A stretch of DNA of 64,000 nt, from the NCBI RefSeq assembly GCF_949628265.1, contig NC_088788.1, positions 21,190,335 through 21,254,334 of the forward strand. The letters run 5' to 3'. Both the position numbers and the translations under genes were made by a program. Below the pieces are notes generated by a model. The model saw nothing but the letters and a program-made list of their open reading frames with translations, was not told the DNA's origin and ran no database searches. The stretch is from Cloeon dipterum. Taxonomy: Eukaryota; Arthropoda; Insecta; Ephemeroptera; Baetidae. This document shows, in pieces, positions 19,662 through 48,726 of this stretch; within the stretch, counting starts at the first letter, position 1; every line of letters starts with the position of its first letter.

Positions 19662-22600
19662 ATGCCGATACAGGCGCCGCAGTGGACTGAATTCCTCACT
19701 TGCCCCGTGTGCTGCAATGAGTTTGACCCAGCAGCCAGGGGCCCCATCAGCCTGGGGTGTGGGCACACCGTGTGCAGGTCTTGCCTGTTCACCTTGCACA
19801 GAAAACAGTGCCCCTTCGATCAGGTCAGTCCGTCCAGTTCAGCTGTCTAGCAAATGAACCTAAATTCGTTCATGTTGGTTCCTGCCGTTGAACATGGCAA
19901 ATTCTCAAATTATGTTCTTTTGATTTTTCAGTACAACATAAGCTCTGAATTGGAGAATCTGCCCATCAACCATGCGATTCTCCAGTTACTTGGCACACCC
20001 TTGCCAGACAACGATGCCAATGGAAACGTTAAACACTTGACGCCAGAAGACCTTGGCTGTTACAGAAGAGCGAAAAAATGCATCGAGGATATGGCTCTCT
20101 ATTTAAAGCCATTTCCAGGTATTAAATTATTGTTCACTCTTAAATATACACTAATGTTGGTTCCATTTTATATTTCATTAGTGCTAAAATGTCAAAAATA
20201 TTTTGTTTCATTTTGTTTTGTTTGAAGAGCTATTGGTGATTAATTAATTAGTTAAGTTTTCCTGGGTGTGACTCACTTGTTGCTTTTTACATCACTCAAC
20301 GCAATGTTGCTGGAAATTGGATTGTCATACTGATTCATATTTTTTGTTCACAGGAGGCACAACAAATGCATTGTCCAGACCCATGCAAAAGAAGTTGGTT
20401 ACTTTAATCAACTGCCAATTATTCGAGGAGGAAGGCCGGTCGAGAGCAATGCGAGCTGCCCGATCGCTGGGAGAAAGATCAGTTACTGAATTGATACTGC
20501 ATCACCAGAACCCGCAACAACTGTCAGCAAATTTGTGGGCTGCTGTGAGAGCTAGAGGCTGTCAATTTCTTGGACCAGGTAAAAAATTAAGGAATTCCCA
20601 ATGTCCATGGAATATTGTGATAGATACCATTTTTAAGTGAGTTACATCATCGATTGAAGTTGTGTTATGTGTTAAGCTTTAAGTCATTCAATCTAAATCT
20701 GTTATTTTGGCAGTATTCATGAACTTAAAAATTTTACCACCAACCAGCCCGTTTGCTCGCATTGTTAAGGCATTCTCAGGAATGTCAAAGCAATGGGAGA
20801 TATTTGAGCAGCTCTGGGATCTAATGCTGGCCACCCAATGTCATAGGTGGCAATAGGTGGTTCATTTAGGGACTTCAAATGTTCAAATAGCTCTAAGGGC
20901 TGGGAGGTGCATCAATGCTGACTCGCCACTTGCTGGTTTGCGCACCTTTCCAGCGTCTTTATGGACAAATGTCTGGCGTTTCAATTAAAGACCTCGGTGC
21001 AGAGAGGCGAAAAGATGGCCATAATAGGCCCAAGCTCCTTTGCGGCCACTTGGGCCACTCTGGCACCATGTTATCCGCTCGGCGGTGTTATTGGGGCCTG
21101 GTACCCAGTGAGCTCATAGCCCACGGGGAGTGCTGTGCAGAGGGTCTTAAATAAAATAAATCGTATATTTATATTTGTTGAATCAGGGTATACCATTTTG
21201 ACATTTAATTGCATTTTACCCATGTATATTCTCGTTTTTCTGCAAATTTTGTAATGTTCTAACAACAACTTCTATGACTTGTTCAGCCATGCAAGAAGAA
21301 GTCCTACGGTTAGTTTTGCTCGCACTGGAAGATGGCTCTGCTCTTTCCAGAAAAGTTCTGGTCATGTTTGTGGTTCAGCGGCTTGAACCTCACTTCCCGC
21401 AAGCATCTAAAACAAGCATAGGGCATGTGGTGCAACTGCTCTATCGCGCTTCGTGTTTCAAAGTACGCAAATCACGAATCACTTGGCTGGCCATGTATTA
21501 ATCTCTTACATCGTCAGGTTTCCAAGCGTGAGGGTGACTCGTCGCTGATGCAATTAAAAGAAGAGTTCCGCAATTATGACGCGTTACGTCGAGAGCACGA
21601 TGCCCAAATCGTGCAAATCGCCACTGAGGCAGGTCTGAGAATAGCGCCTGACCAGTGGTCTTCGCTTTTGTATGGTGATGCTGCCCACAAGTCGCACATG
21701 CAAAGCATCATGGACAAGCTGCAGACGCCTCAGTCGTTCATCCAGTCAGTTCAGGAACTGATGATCGCGCTCCAACGAACCGGCGATCCGGGAGGTCTGC
21801 TCGGAGGACTGAGGGTCAGTTTAGAGCTCTTGGCAGCTATTGACCCATGCTGCAATCCAACTGGTAATTGAAATCTAACAAAATCATAAAATAATTCCGA
21901 TTTTGAAAGCTTTCTCACTGTCTAGATAATGCTTAGAAAGCAATCAAAATTTAATTTGTCCATTTGGAATGCTGTAAAGATAAGTAGTACTGAAAGTGAG
22001 TGTTTGACACTGTCTCACAAGTTATAATATTTCTAAAATTTCCTCCTTCAAATGTTAAATTGTAATTAAAATATTTTAAAACCCACTTAGTCAATCTGCA
22101 GTTATATGCAGTTTTAGTAATTACCTAATTCATTATAATTTTATCCTGTCTAAAACAATATTTAATTTTTGTTACAGAAACATCTGGAGCCCCGACATGG
22201 CCTGAATTGGCAGCTGCGTTGGAAGCTGCACGCACAGTCGGGGCTGGATTGGTTCGCTTCCTAGCGCAGCACGGGGGCGTCGCCCGAAAATCAAGTGATG
22301 GGGCTATGAATGTCGGTGCCAGGTACAAGGTCAGCATGTGCCGAGACCTGGTGACCCGTGGTGTGTGCCCACGCACCATAAATTGCACTTTCGCTCATTC
22401 TGAGGAAGAGCTTGAGAGGTATCGGGCAAAGAATCGAAAGTCTTCTCCTAGGGCTGCCGGACATAAAATGGATGGGATGAAGGAGAAGGGACTGGTTCAT
22501 GACAGGCTGTACCATTCGCCAGATAGCCACATGTATCCTGCACATTCTGCCAGAGAAGGTAAGTCACAGCTTACACAATTCAATTCTTAAACACAAAAAC

Positions 22601-24363
22601 CAAGCATTACAAAAGTTGCTGTTAATTCTTGCCGCCCCTTAATGTTGAATCTTGTAAGCTTAGCGATAAAGGGAAAAACGGATCCCAATAAATTCAAGTT
22701 AATTCACTATCATAACCCATGCTTTCTACCCATATGCAGCCAACGAAAAAATTAAGTCCTATTTCTAAAATCTGGCAATTTTAGTAATGACTCAGAATAA
22801 AAGCAACGTAATCAAATGTCTAATTGAACGATGTTTCCATACACTTTCTTATCTCTCACACATTGACAAGTCTAACCTGCTAATTCATTTCAAAAGGTAT
22901 AATGCCTTTGGCTGGTGTCGGATCATCTCTTGGGATCGCTGTTCCACGGCCTTCTGTCGAATGCGGTCCTTACAGTTCCACGTATCCCCCAGGACCCCAG
23001 CAGCAGTTTCAACCCAACGGCCAGGCATACCCGCAGAATGCCAAGTACCCCTATGACTTTAGCAGCACAAGCAGCATGCTCAGCTCGACCGGCCAAATGT
23101 ACACTCCAGGAGGACAGTCTGACTTCTTGCAAAGAAGCCCTGTGTCTGCAGACGTTGCTCCCTTGGATATTCCTAGCAAGCATTATCCTCCCAGATCAGA
23201 TTCGCGAATCAAGGTGAGTTCTATACTGGCACCGAAGCAATAATGAATTGAATTTTCTCGCCCTGTCGCTCCTCAGTTGGCTTCTTTGAAACAAAGGCGT
23301 CACGAAATTCTTTCTCAAATTGAGAAAATGATCGGTTGTGATAGTACCGACACACCCAGTCCCTCTATGGTATAGTTTTCCATGACTGATCTTGCGTTCA
23401 ACCTTGATTAACTCCTCTTTTCTCTTTCGCCGCACTTGCAGATGCCATTCTCGGCACAGACTAATTCCGAATTGACTGCTTTTTCGATTTGGGCCAATAA
23501 CAAGACTGGACAGGACTGTAGAGACAGCGTGAACCACTACGGCCCAATCTCTCCGAGCATCCATCGCCCACTGCAAGGCACGGCGTCGCTCGGAGACATG
23601 AAACGTGCCAGCCAGTGGTACTTTCAGCAGCCGGAAGGTACGGGACATCTCTTAATGGAACTTGATCTGCTCAACAAGAATTGCTTGCTCACAGAGGGAC
23701 TAGTTGGGGGCATTCAGCGTCATTCCATTTCTCCTGCTGAGAGTCAAATGATGCACAGCTACATTGACCCACTTTCCATCATGCTTCAAACTCAGAGTCC
23801 TGAACAACTCACCCCAGTGAAATCTGGGTAAGTTCTAAAAGAATGCAATATTATATTATTTTTTCTTGGTCGGCACATTTCTTGGAGATGCTTTATACAT
23901 TTTAGCTAATCAGGGTACATTTAACAATTTTTATGCTTGTAGGTTTATTGATGATCCTAGGAAAATGCATGAGCAAATCCGCTCACTAGAGAAGAAAATA
24001 AATGATCTGAAGTTTGCGTATGGTAATGAAGAGGGAGAACGTCTTGCTCAAGAACTCCGCCAAATTGAACACAACATTCTACAACAGGAGAGAGAACTGA
24101 AAATGGTAATTGAAATTTTCATTTGGTCGAACAATAACCATAAACCTCCCAAAATCAATTTAGAGGCCTAAAGATTTCTAAATTTTCTCATTTATGGCGT
24201 TAAACTTTTTATTTGCTTTGATGAGCAGAAGGAAGAGGAAGAAAGCTATGAGCGTCACTTGGTCGACGACATGAGAGAATTCGCCCTACGGTGGGAATCA
24301 GAGCTTGAGCAGGAGGAAAAACGGTGGAGCAGCGAGGAGGAGCACTCCGCCGGAAGACCTTGA
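19662..24363 (+). CDS. roq: Roquin, RING/ROQ/CCCH mRNA-decay factor
   Basis: Eleven coding exons (19662-19823, 19932-20118, 20354-20578, 21287-21462, 21518-21863, 22178-22558, 22897-23213, 23277-23369, 23442-23827, 23943-24105, 24229-24363) join in frame to 856 aa. Seen in order: an N-terminal RING finger (CPVC at 14-17, [15 protein letters not shown]), a ROQ domain with [32 protein letters not shown] and [14 protein letters not shown], a CCCH zinc finger (C420-x8-C429-x5-C435-x3-H439), a Pro/Gln-rich middle, and a C-terminal coiled coil rich in Glu/Lys. Known: Roquin binds stem-loop decay elements in 3' UTRs and recruits CCR4-NOT. A non-coding first exon probably ends near 19524 (ATTAT|GTAAGC). 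Start ATG lies four bases after an acceptor. Confidence 0.97.
20716..21166 (+). mobile_element. Possible non-LTR retrotransposon 3' fragment in Roquin intron 3
   Basis: Within the 708 bp third intron this block is more GC-rich than its borders, open for a stretch in frame (20915-21151), and ends in a simple A/T tail (AAATAAAATAAAT near 21150-21162), the usual 3' signature of LINE insertions. I recognise no reverse transcriptase motif, so this is only a suggestion. Confidence 0.28.
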
Positions 24364-25852
24364 TGGTAGTGTTTGGATAGATGTTTCACTTTATCCATTT
24401 TTCACTTTTCAACTTTAAGAAGAAATGTGTCAACTTACACAACTTTGCTTGTTTCAACACAATCATTCAACATTAGCAAGGTCAATTATTACTATTGTTA
24501 TTTTCTTAAGATTGCGGTAATGGCTGCAGCTGCTGTGCTTTTAATTTATAACCTCTGTCTCAAATCAGTCATAAAAGTAGGTGTGTATGTTTGCGCAAGA
24601 ACACCTCTAAAAATTATATGTTGATATTGATACTTAAGATCCAAGTAGATTGACATCATTTGGGTATGGTAAGTCCTTATTCGCCTAGGTAGTAGCATGT
24701 TTATAATTAATGTTGGTTATTGTTGTAAATATCAAGAATTACCCCCCCCCCCCCTCGAAAGATTAAGTGTTGGACCATTCGTTATTTCACTCCTAGAAGC
24801 GTGACAGGCTTCCTCGCTAATTTTAGTTAACTTTTATTTGGTGATCACATTGTGCTGTGTATTCAAAAATATGTGTATTTGAACACTGGTTACAGAGTCA
24901 TCTCTTATTATTGTAGCTTCATGTTGAAAAATGTACTGCTGTTTCTTTATGAAAAAAATTGATATCCTTGTTTTCTCCAGACGGGTGCAAATCTTTGGAA
25001 ATGGAACAGCTATCAGCCATCTATTTTTTGAAAGTTATTTTTATACTATCGACAAAATGATCAAGAAGCTTTTTGCACAATTTTGTAAATTTGCAAAAAA
25101 GGAATGTTCATTGTCAGTTTGGTTGCAAAATGAGATTTTGCAATCACCGACACCCTCACATACTAACTGAGTAGCTTGTCTTGCTGCGAATATTTTATTA
25201 TCGTTGATGTCCAACGCTGAGGCAGATAAATTCACACACACTCACACGCACGAAAAATCTAAATCATGGTAATCAAAAAAGTGAATCATGGGAAACAGAC
25301 TTGTCAAAATTTACGTCAATGCAATAACACGATTAGTGGCTTCGAACCCGTTAGCCTTATCTTTGTTGATTTGAGACTTGTATGTACATAGATGGCTGAG
25401 GCTTTTTGACGATTAGCCGAAACTTAGCAACATTACTAAATAATAGCAAGTAATATTTTACTACTTAGGAGAGTAATGTGGTTTCATTTTGAGACTGTAT
25501 TCTACACTAAATGAAGAATATACACTGGTAGACTGAAGCCTATTCAAATTGAATGTATGGTTAAATGGGACAATTTGTACATGCTGTAAAAACACAATGT
25601 GTGACACACTCAGTTATTTAATTTAAATTATTTCTATTCTTTGTAAAACTATTGTCAAACAGCGTATGTATACATAACAGGAAAACTACTGGAAGACTCA
25701 CTTATTCTTCTTTAATTTTTTTACTGTAACTTTAAACGAGCATGTTGCGCATGTTTATCAAGAAGAGAATTGTATCGATTATATTAATCTATATTTAAAT
25801 GTGTATTATTACTACGGTGGAATCGTGCAGAATTATCATGTAATTTAATAAA
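24364..25852 (+). promoter_or_regulatory. Roquin 3' untranslated region
   Basis: No gene is visible for 1.5 kb after the Roquin stop and the first good AATAAA is at 25847-25852, so this is probably 3' UTR. It holds a Pumilio-type element TGTAAATA at 24724-24731 and a run of 13 C at 24742-24754. The end is inferred, not proven; upstream non-canonical signals could be used. Confidence 0.5.
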
Positions 25853-25858
25853 TCTGTT

Positions 25859-25864
25859 TTTATT
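25859..25864 (-). promoter_or_regulatory. Polyadenylation signal of the serine protease homologue
   Basis: Minus-strand AATAAA 29 bp past the stop codon and only 6 bp from the plus-strand Roquin signal at 25847-25852, so the two transcripts should overlap tail-to-tail. Confidence 0.5.
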
Positions 25865-25892
25865 TATCAAAGAAAACACGATGGTTTTAATT

Positions 25893-27233
25893 TTAAACAA
25901 GCCCAGAGTTAGCCTTGATCCAATCTGTATAGTACGAGACTTGCGCGAAGACAGCAGGGAATCCTGGCTCTCCGCAAGGCACACGAGCCCAGCTAATGAT
26001 TCCCACTTGAATTCCGTCGACAATCAAAGGTCCGCCCGCGTCTCCCTGAGTGCAGTGATCCAGTGTTACAAATCCCATCTCTCTGGATAAAGATAATTTA
26101 ATTTATTACCCCGCAAATCCCCAATTGGCTGTCTGAGCCGATGGACATGCCGGCGCAAATCGATCGCTCGGTCGGGCCGTAAAAATACGCGTTCAGGCAC
26201 TCCTCGTCAGAGAACACGTCCAGTTCCACTTTCATGAGTTCATTTGGATAGTCACTGCCGCTCTGGAATTAATTTTTCAATTTATATAAATTAAATAACG
26301 GTCGACAGACTCACATAAATCATTCCCCAGCCCAAGGCAACCCCAGAAGCAGTGGTGTCGTTGATTTCCAACCCCTGGTCAATCAGGGTCACAGGCTGGA
26401 CGAACTCCCCAAACACAAATGGTGGGTTCACCTGTATTATGTTAGATTTGATTTATTAATTTTACTTAGGGTAACATAATATGATAACGAATAATAAAAA
26501 ACTGCTGACCTTCATGAGTCCTACATCGTTTGGTAGATTTTGCTGGAAAATGAATTCTTCGTGCTCTTTAGCTTCTGTGACCACGTGGATGTTAGCCTCT
26601 GACAGAAGATTGGAGCCAGAGAGGACTTCATAGTATTGCAAATCCAAGCTAATTATTATGATTCGTTTAAAATTGTTTTGGGCAATAATACACTGGAGAC
26701 TTACTTATGAATGCAGTGCGCGGCGGTTAGTATATAATTTTCATTCAGGATGGTTCCTCCGCACATTGTCCGATTTTTGAATAAAAGTGCCACCTGTTAA
26801 AGAATATGAGAAAAATATTAATTAAAATAATATGTGATATTGGCTACATTTAGAGAAAAAAATGTGTGGTGGTCTCGATCGCAAAGTTGCCATTATTATC
26901 AATAATAGTGGTTAAAACAAGTTATATAAAAATAAATTATATTTCATAAGAGAAATGCATGAAAATATATTATTTTAAATAGTAGAAAATATGATATTTT
27001 TTATTTCTTACCATATAGGGATATTCGCCTTGAAGAGCCACATTTTCTCCGCCGACAATTCTGGACTCAATTCCGATGTTCTTTGATGAAGCACCTGCAG
27101 ATATAATTAATTTACAAAGGTGATATTAATAACTGTAATAATTATATCAACTAATTTAAAAGCGCGCACCATGCAATAGAAATGGAAGAAATATTAGAGT
27201 TAAAATGGGTCCGTATTTTTCAGCAGTCATCAT
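25893..27233 (-). CDS. Secreted chymotrypsin-fold serine protease homologue (Ser to Ala)
   Basis: Exons: 27233-27170, 27094-27012, 26793-26705, 26648-26510, 26431-26315, then two 3' exons ending at 25893. Seen: a hydrophobic signal peptide ([20 protein letters not shown]), an activation site SR|IVGGEN, catalytic His in LTAAHC, catalytic Asp in PNDVGLMK, and ICAG. The serine motif reads [10 protein letters not shown], so the nucleophile is Ala (codon GCG) and the protein cannot be a normal protease. Known: such clip-less homologues can act as cofactors or binding proteins in arthropod haemolymph or gut. The last junction is unresolved: donor 26109 with acceptor before 26078 leaves a 31 bp intron (276 aa), whereas donor 26146 with acceptor before 26082 gives 64 bp and normal Cys spacing (265 aa) but a poor GTCCAT donor. 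Confidence 0.9.
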
Positions 27234-28152
27234 TGTTGATATTTAAAATTTAAACAATGAAAGCGCTCAAAATCACTGCCTCCCTATTTATTTTACTCTT
27301 TTGAAGTAATCTCGCAACTGTCTCGCAGAATGTGCTCTTTTCTTATCTTGAAGGCGAACACAAAAAAGACACATGATATGATTAAAAAATTTCCCCAAAA
27401 GTACTTTTGAAACGATGTTAAAATATGATAAATACTTTCAAGTGCGTGTTATTGATGTTTTCTTCTTATCTCAACAGCACCTTTTTATCAATGCTAGAAG
27501 TTATACAATAAAATTATAATCGATATAATCAACGCTTACTTATTTTGGCCTCTTACAAAAGTTAAGTAACTGGAATATTTTGTATTCAATAAATGACAAA
27601 AAAATTCTAATACACATTCTCTTCCCTCTATTTTAATTTTTTGTAATGATTTCACTGGAAGAAATCTTCTGTGAAGACAATTTACCAGAGAGACACACGA
27701 GATGAAGATAATCACGTTAATCGCTTAGACCTTGATTTCTACTTTTTTGCCTTTTTGCCCTTCGGTATTACACAAGAACATCCGAAGATTAGCGCGTGCT
27801 TTTCCCGCGTATTGAGGTCAAATTGAGGAATGACTAACCTACAGGTGATTTACTTAGACAAGTTACTCTTGTGTTAGTTTCTCAGCAGCATAATTTCAGT
27901 TTTTTTAATATTAAAGTTTTGAAATCAATTTTTTAACTGTCTAAATAATGAAGTCGACGTGAAATTCAGCTCATTTCTTTTAGACTAAAGTTGCCACCGC
28001 GATTGGCATACCTGCTGGAGCAGCTGACGCATTGCGGAAATCCTCGGAAGCAGCGCAGGAGAGCAACAAAAATTTGCGGGCTCGGCAAGTTCGGGAGCTC
28101 GTGATTCGCGTCGGTCAATTAATCGGAGAATGAGAGCCGACTGAGTGCCGAA
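27234..28152. promoter_or_regulatory. Head-to-head intergenic, protease homologue / SCaMC
   Basis: About 0.9 kb without coding sequence. On the minus side AAAATAAATAGGG near 27290 could be a TATA-like element about 60 bp before the protease start codon. The plus side becomes GC-rich just before the SCaMC ATG, consistent with a TATA-less promoter. Confidence 0.35.
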
Positions 28153-44607
<16,455 letters not shown>

Positions 44608-47600
44608 GCATACGGTACGCACCACCCTCTCTCTGCTGAACGTTGCTGCTTTGAGTTAAATTATTGGCAAGAGTGCTGGTTGTGATAATTAGAAGAAGTG
44701 GTGAGGAGGCTACAAGTAGACTTTTGCAGGACCTCTATTATTAATTTTGCTCTCCGTCGCTTCCACTTTGGGACCAGGGTTTTTTTAAACACTAATAGCA
44801 AGTGAAATTGATCTTTGTTGAATTTGAAAAATTCGCTTCTTGTTAGATCTGGATTCTTTGATTTTTATGTGGACGAAATGCTCCCAAAGTGGAAAGTATC
44901 GTCCTTCAAACAAAGACTGAATACATAGTTTGGAGGACTCCATGGTCACCCTGATACTATTAGTAAAATTCTGGTATCAAATTTGCAAATGAGCCTTGGC
45001 CTACCCTGAGAATGTGAATATCCGCGATGAATCAAATTTTTATAGCACACCACCTCTGCGCTAGATATACTCACTTCCTTCTGCCCTTAGTTGAGTTAGC
45101 AAGTGTGAAACACTTGAGCAGAGTTTGCCAATTTTATTTTTGTACGACTCTGACGGCACCACACACATTTTTTCCACGACTAACTAAGAAAGCTACTCCT
45201 GCTCTTCCAAGTCACGTGAAAGGGGAAAATAGTTATTGTTCGCTCTCGCGCCACCACTGCTCTATTTTTTACTATTGCTTACTTTCTTTGTAAACAGTAT
45301 TTTAAGCAATAACTCTTGAATGAGGAAATGGAGGGTGCTCCGTTCACTACTACTTGATCATGTTCCCGCAATCTCTGAATTCACTTGGATCACACAAATC
45401 AATGCTTGCTGGCAGGTGTGAAATCTGATCCGAGTGGCTGCAGTTAATTTATTATTAATTTATACTTGAAATGAGGGTGTCAGTTAGTTAGCCAACTTGT
45501 CCAGGTTGAAACAAGCCGCCCATCCAGGGCGCCATGGTCTGTACTGAGAATCGAGAGTGCTCTTGTAGATAATGAGAAATTACGCTCTTTTTCAATATTA
45601 TTGTGATCGAAAGACAGTTGCTTATCGATAAAATACCAGATTGTTTGTAGCGAATGGGGCAAGCGAGCACAAACTCGGTGCTGGCGGTGAAGTTGACACA
45701 CATTCCATGCCTTGTTCTCTTTTGGGTGTCGTCTTTGGTCTTCTTGCTACGATTTTATCACAACCAAGAACGTTTTTTAAAATTAACTGATGCTTAAAAA
45801 GTGATTCAATTAGTTATATCGTCTGTGTACACACCATTTATATTCATTAACTAGATGTGGTTGATGTCCACCTTTGGCTTTTCTCACTTGTTACTGTTGA
45901 TCACACAAATAACGTGTTGTTGGTCTTTAAAATTAAAGTTGAAAAATCGCATAAAAAGCACGCTGAACCTTTAGTAGCTGCAGATTACTAAAACGTCTGT
46001 TCGCCTCCTAATACTCACACCGTTTCTTGCTGAAACGACACATTTTGAGTTTACCATGAGCCGTGAATTATATTGTTATCAAACTGACAAATGGGCATAT
46101 TATGTTGCTCATTTAAACCGATAGTTGAGAGTTGAAAAAGACACCTGTTTCCCGCTAAACATACACAAAGGTCAGCTTAATAATACAAACAAATAAACTA
46201 TGTATAATAAAAGTGTATATATATGAATGAATATTGGATGATCAATCACAGTGATTGCAGACATCATTTTGCTTGTATCACAGCTGAAGAAATGAATAAA
46301 TAAATGAATCTACCAATAAATGTTCTCATTTTATTAGTTCACCAACTACCTGTAACATGGATTTTGGTTAAAATGACAAGAAAATACATATATAAGTTGT
46401 ATTGGAATTACACACAACTTTATTTGTGCACTTTGCTGCATATTTACAATAATTAAAATATCGTTTAATCACGTTTCAGATATATATTTGTACCCAACAA
46501 ACTTCGTAAATGCATACAAACAATTTTTCGAAGAACTCTCGCATTTTTATTTTGATGAGAACCAACATCTGGTTTTTTCCAGAGTGAATGATAATTTATT
46601 TTTGTTTTTATGGACAATTAATACAATTAAAAAACGACCACCGACCCGCAGATCCGGTTTTCAGCTTCTTAACAATAATATAACAATCATCGGAGATCAT
46701 AATAATTTTGGAATACATGTATTACAAATTCATTAAATCACAAAATTAAAATTAGCACTCGTCACTTGCTCACACATTTCCTCCCGCAACAGGCACTCAT
46801 TTTCACTCTAAAGTCAGCTCAACCAAAGTGCAGCAAAATCAACTTCGTCGAAGCGGAATCAGCGACACTCAAAGCAGCTTTTCGGTACAAGGTAGATTTT
46901 CCTTATTTAAATGCACACATACACACTCACTTAATTGCGTCTGAATATACGTGTTTCAGCTTTTCGAATTACGAGAAATCGTGAGAAATCAGATCCGAAC
47001 TCAGAAACGTGTCGTGTAATGTTTATTTTTAAAACTCGCTTTTTATTTCTGCTCTTTAGCGCGGACCTGTTTATACCAATGCAACTCCAACGCGCGATCA
47101 AAAATTGCGTAAAGAGAGGGTCTCGAATGCTTGATTTCGCATCTCGACTGTGGCGCTAACGTGGAAAGACATGCGGCAGCCATGAATCTTTAAACTCAAC
47201 TCCAAAATTCAAATCATACACAGTTTTTTATTATCCTCTTCGTCGATCTCTGGATGTGCACGCCGGGACAGCGCGGCGGGATTGAAATTCAAAATCAGGT
47301 CCCTTTGTAGTTTTGTCTCGTGCTCATCCAGAAACCGACCTCTCAGAGTTTACAGCTATTTAATTACGTAATAATCAGAATAAATGTAGTCGAGTATTTT
47401 ATTATATAAAATCACACTGAAAATTGGATTATATTTACACCTGTTAACGTTGTCGTCATTAAATTCATCGATATTTTAGAAGCATGCAGATCGATTTCCT
47501 TACTTGGAAGTGGATAGTGACTTTAAAAACACTAAGAATTTATATGAATAATCGCAATCCAGTGATGAGCTTGTTGCAAAGTGTTGTGCATATTATAATA

Positions 47601-48600
47601 GTATTTTATTAAACGTTTTGTAAGATCGATTTCACTAGAAATGCGCCTTTTGCAAGATAAATATATAAGAAAATTATGCGTAGAGATTAAATAAAAAGCT
47701 AAGTGGTAGCAGTATTAGAATTAGTTGACGGATTAAATTATCATTTGTATATTCTCAGATTGAAATATTGATTGCTTTTAGTGAATTCCATAATTTCGGC
47801 AAGTGTAAATAAATCATTACCCTCGTAAGAGGCGAATTGGCAATGAACTTGTCTTGATTCGCAGAGTGAATTTTTCCAGGCCAATTAGCAAAACGTTCAC
47901 GCTTTTCAGTTGGGACAAATGGGCGAGTGGGCGGGAACTTCAACATTCACGCAATGGATTTAAGTGCATAATAGTTCACTGTAAACGTGCGCACACACAC
48001 ACACACACACACTCTGCACGATGCTTAATTAGCATAATTAAAATTCAACGCACGGTCAAACAGATTTTCCACTGGCAAATGGCTCTTTCGTGGCGATCCA
48101 CGCACTTTCAATTAACAAATCTGCTTTCTCTCTCTCTCATTAAAATCACTTGTCTTCATCTGCTGTGGAAAAACTACTGAAAAAGCTACTGATCTCAAAC
48201 TTTATTCTCCAGCTTTGTGTTTATAGCATTTTGTTTTTGTATATTACACTTTGGCAGTACACTTTATTAACTTGTAATTTAATGCGGTTTTTATAGCCTT
48301 GGCGTTTGACTCGGAAATCTGTGTTGTAGAAGTGCGCGCTAATTGCTTACTTTGCAACTCCGTGTTTGTGTATAGGCCGCAAAATTAATCTTCCCATGTT
48401 ATGATTGCTTTGGTATTACGCGACCAACTAAAGAAAAAATTTTCCCGATGCGATAGTGTGGAATTTTAATTTTCAACAGTGAGTGTGTGTTTCAGTGTGT
48501 GTTGTGAGAGAGAGATGAGTATAATTTAACTTGTTTTAATCTTTTTAGTAAATATATTTTGTAGTTTAATAATAATTTATCCATGCTTTTTACAATTAAA
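44608..48600. other. SCaMC 3' region and intergenic
   Basis: No gene is seen. AATAAA occurs at 46192-46197 and 46206-46211 and could end a long SCaMC 3' UTR, but which signal is used cannot be told. Contains an (AC)n microsatellite at 47992-48012. Confidence 0.4.
47992..48012. repeat. (CA)n microsatellite
   Basis: About ten uninterrupted CA units. Confidence 0.9.
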
Positions 48601-48620
48601 AATCTCAGTATGCGCGCATT

Positions 48621-48726
48621 ATGCAATATATATAATATAAGGAATGAAAATCACAATATTAGGTAAACTTGAGTCAATATTCGCGACGGCCGATGGTTCC
48701 GCTGGCCCAAGCGACGATTCTGCTCC
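48621..48726 (-). CDS. Candidate alternative terminal exon downstream of frequenin
   Basis: A minus-strand acceptor (TTTCCTGCATTTCAG) precedes an open frame of 35 codons starting GAESSLGPAEPSAV and ending at TAA. The first half is GC-rich in an AT-rich setting. Phase 0 matches the end of the frequenin exon at 49707, so skipping the normal last exon would replace the fourth EF hand with a short tail. It could equally be a spliced 3' UTR exon or chance. Confidence 0.25.

Noticed and set aside
25330-25360. GGCTTCGAACCC, resembling a tRNA B box complement
   Set aside because: No T-stem pairing, A box or acceptor stem could be built around it.
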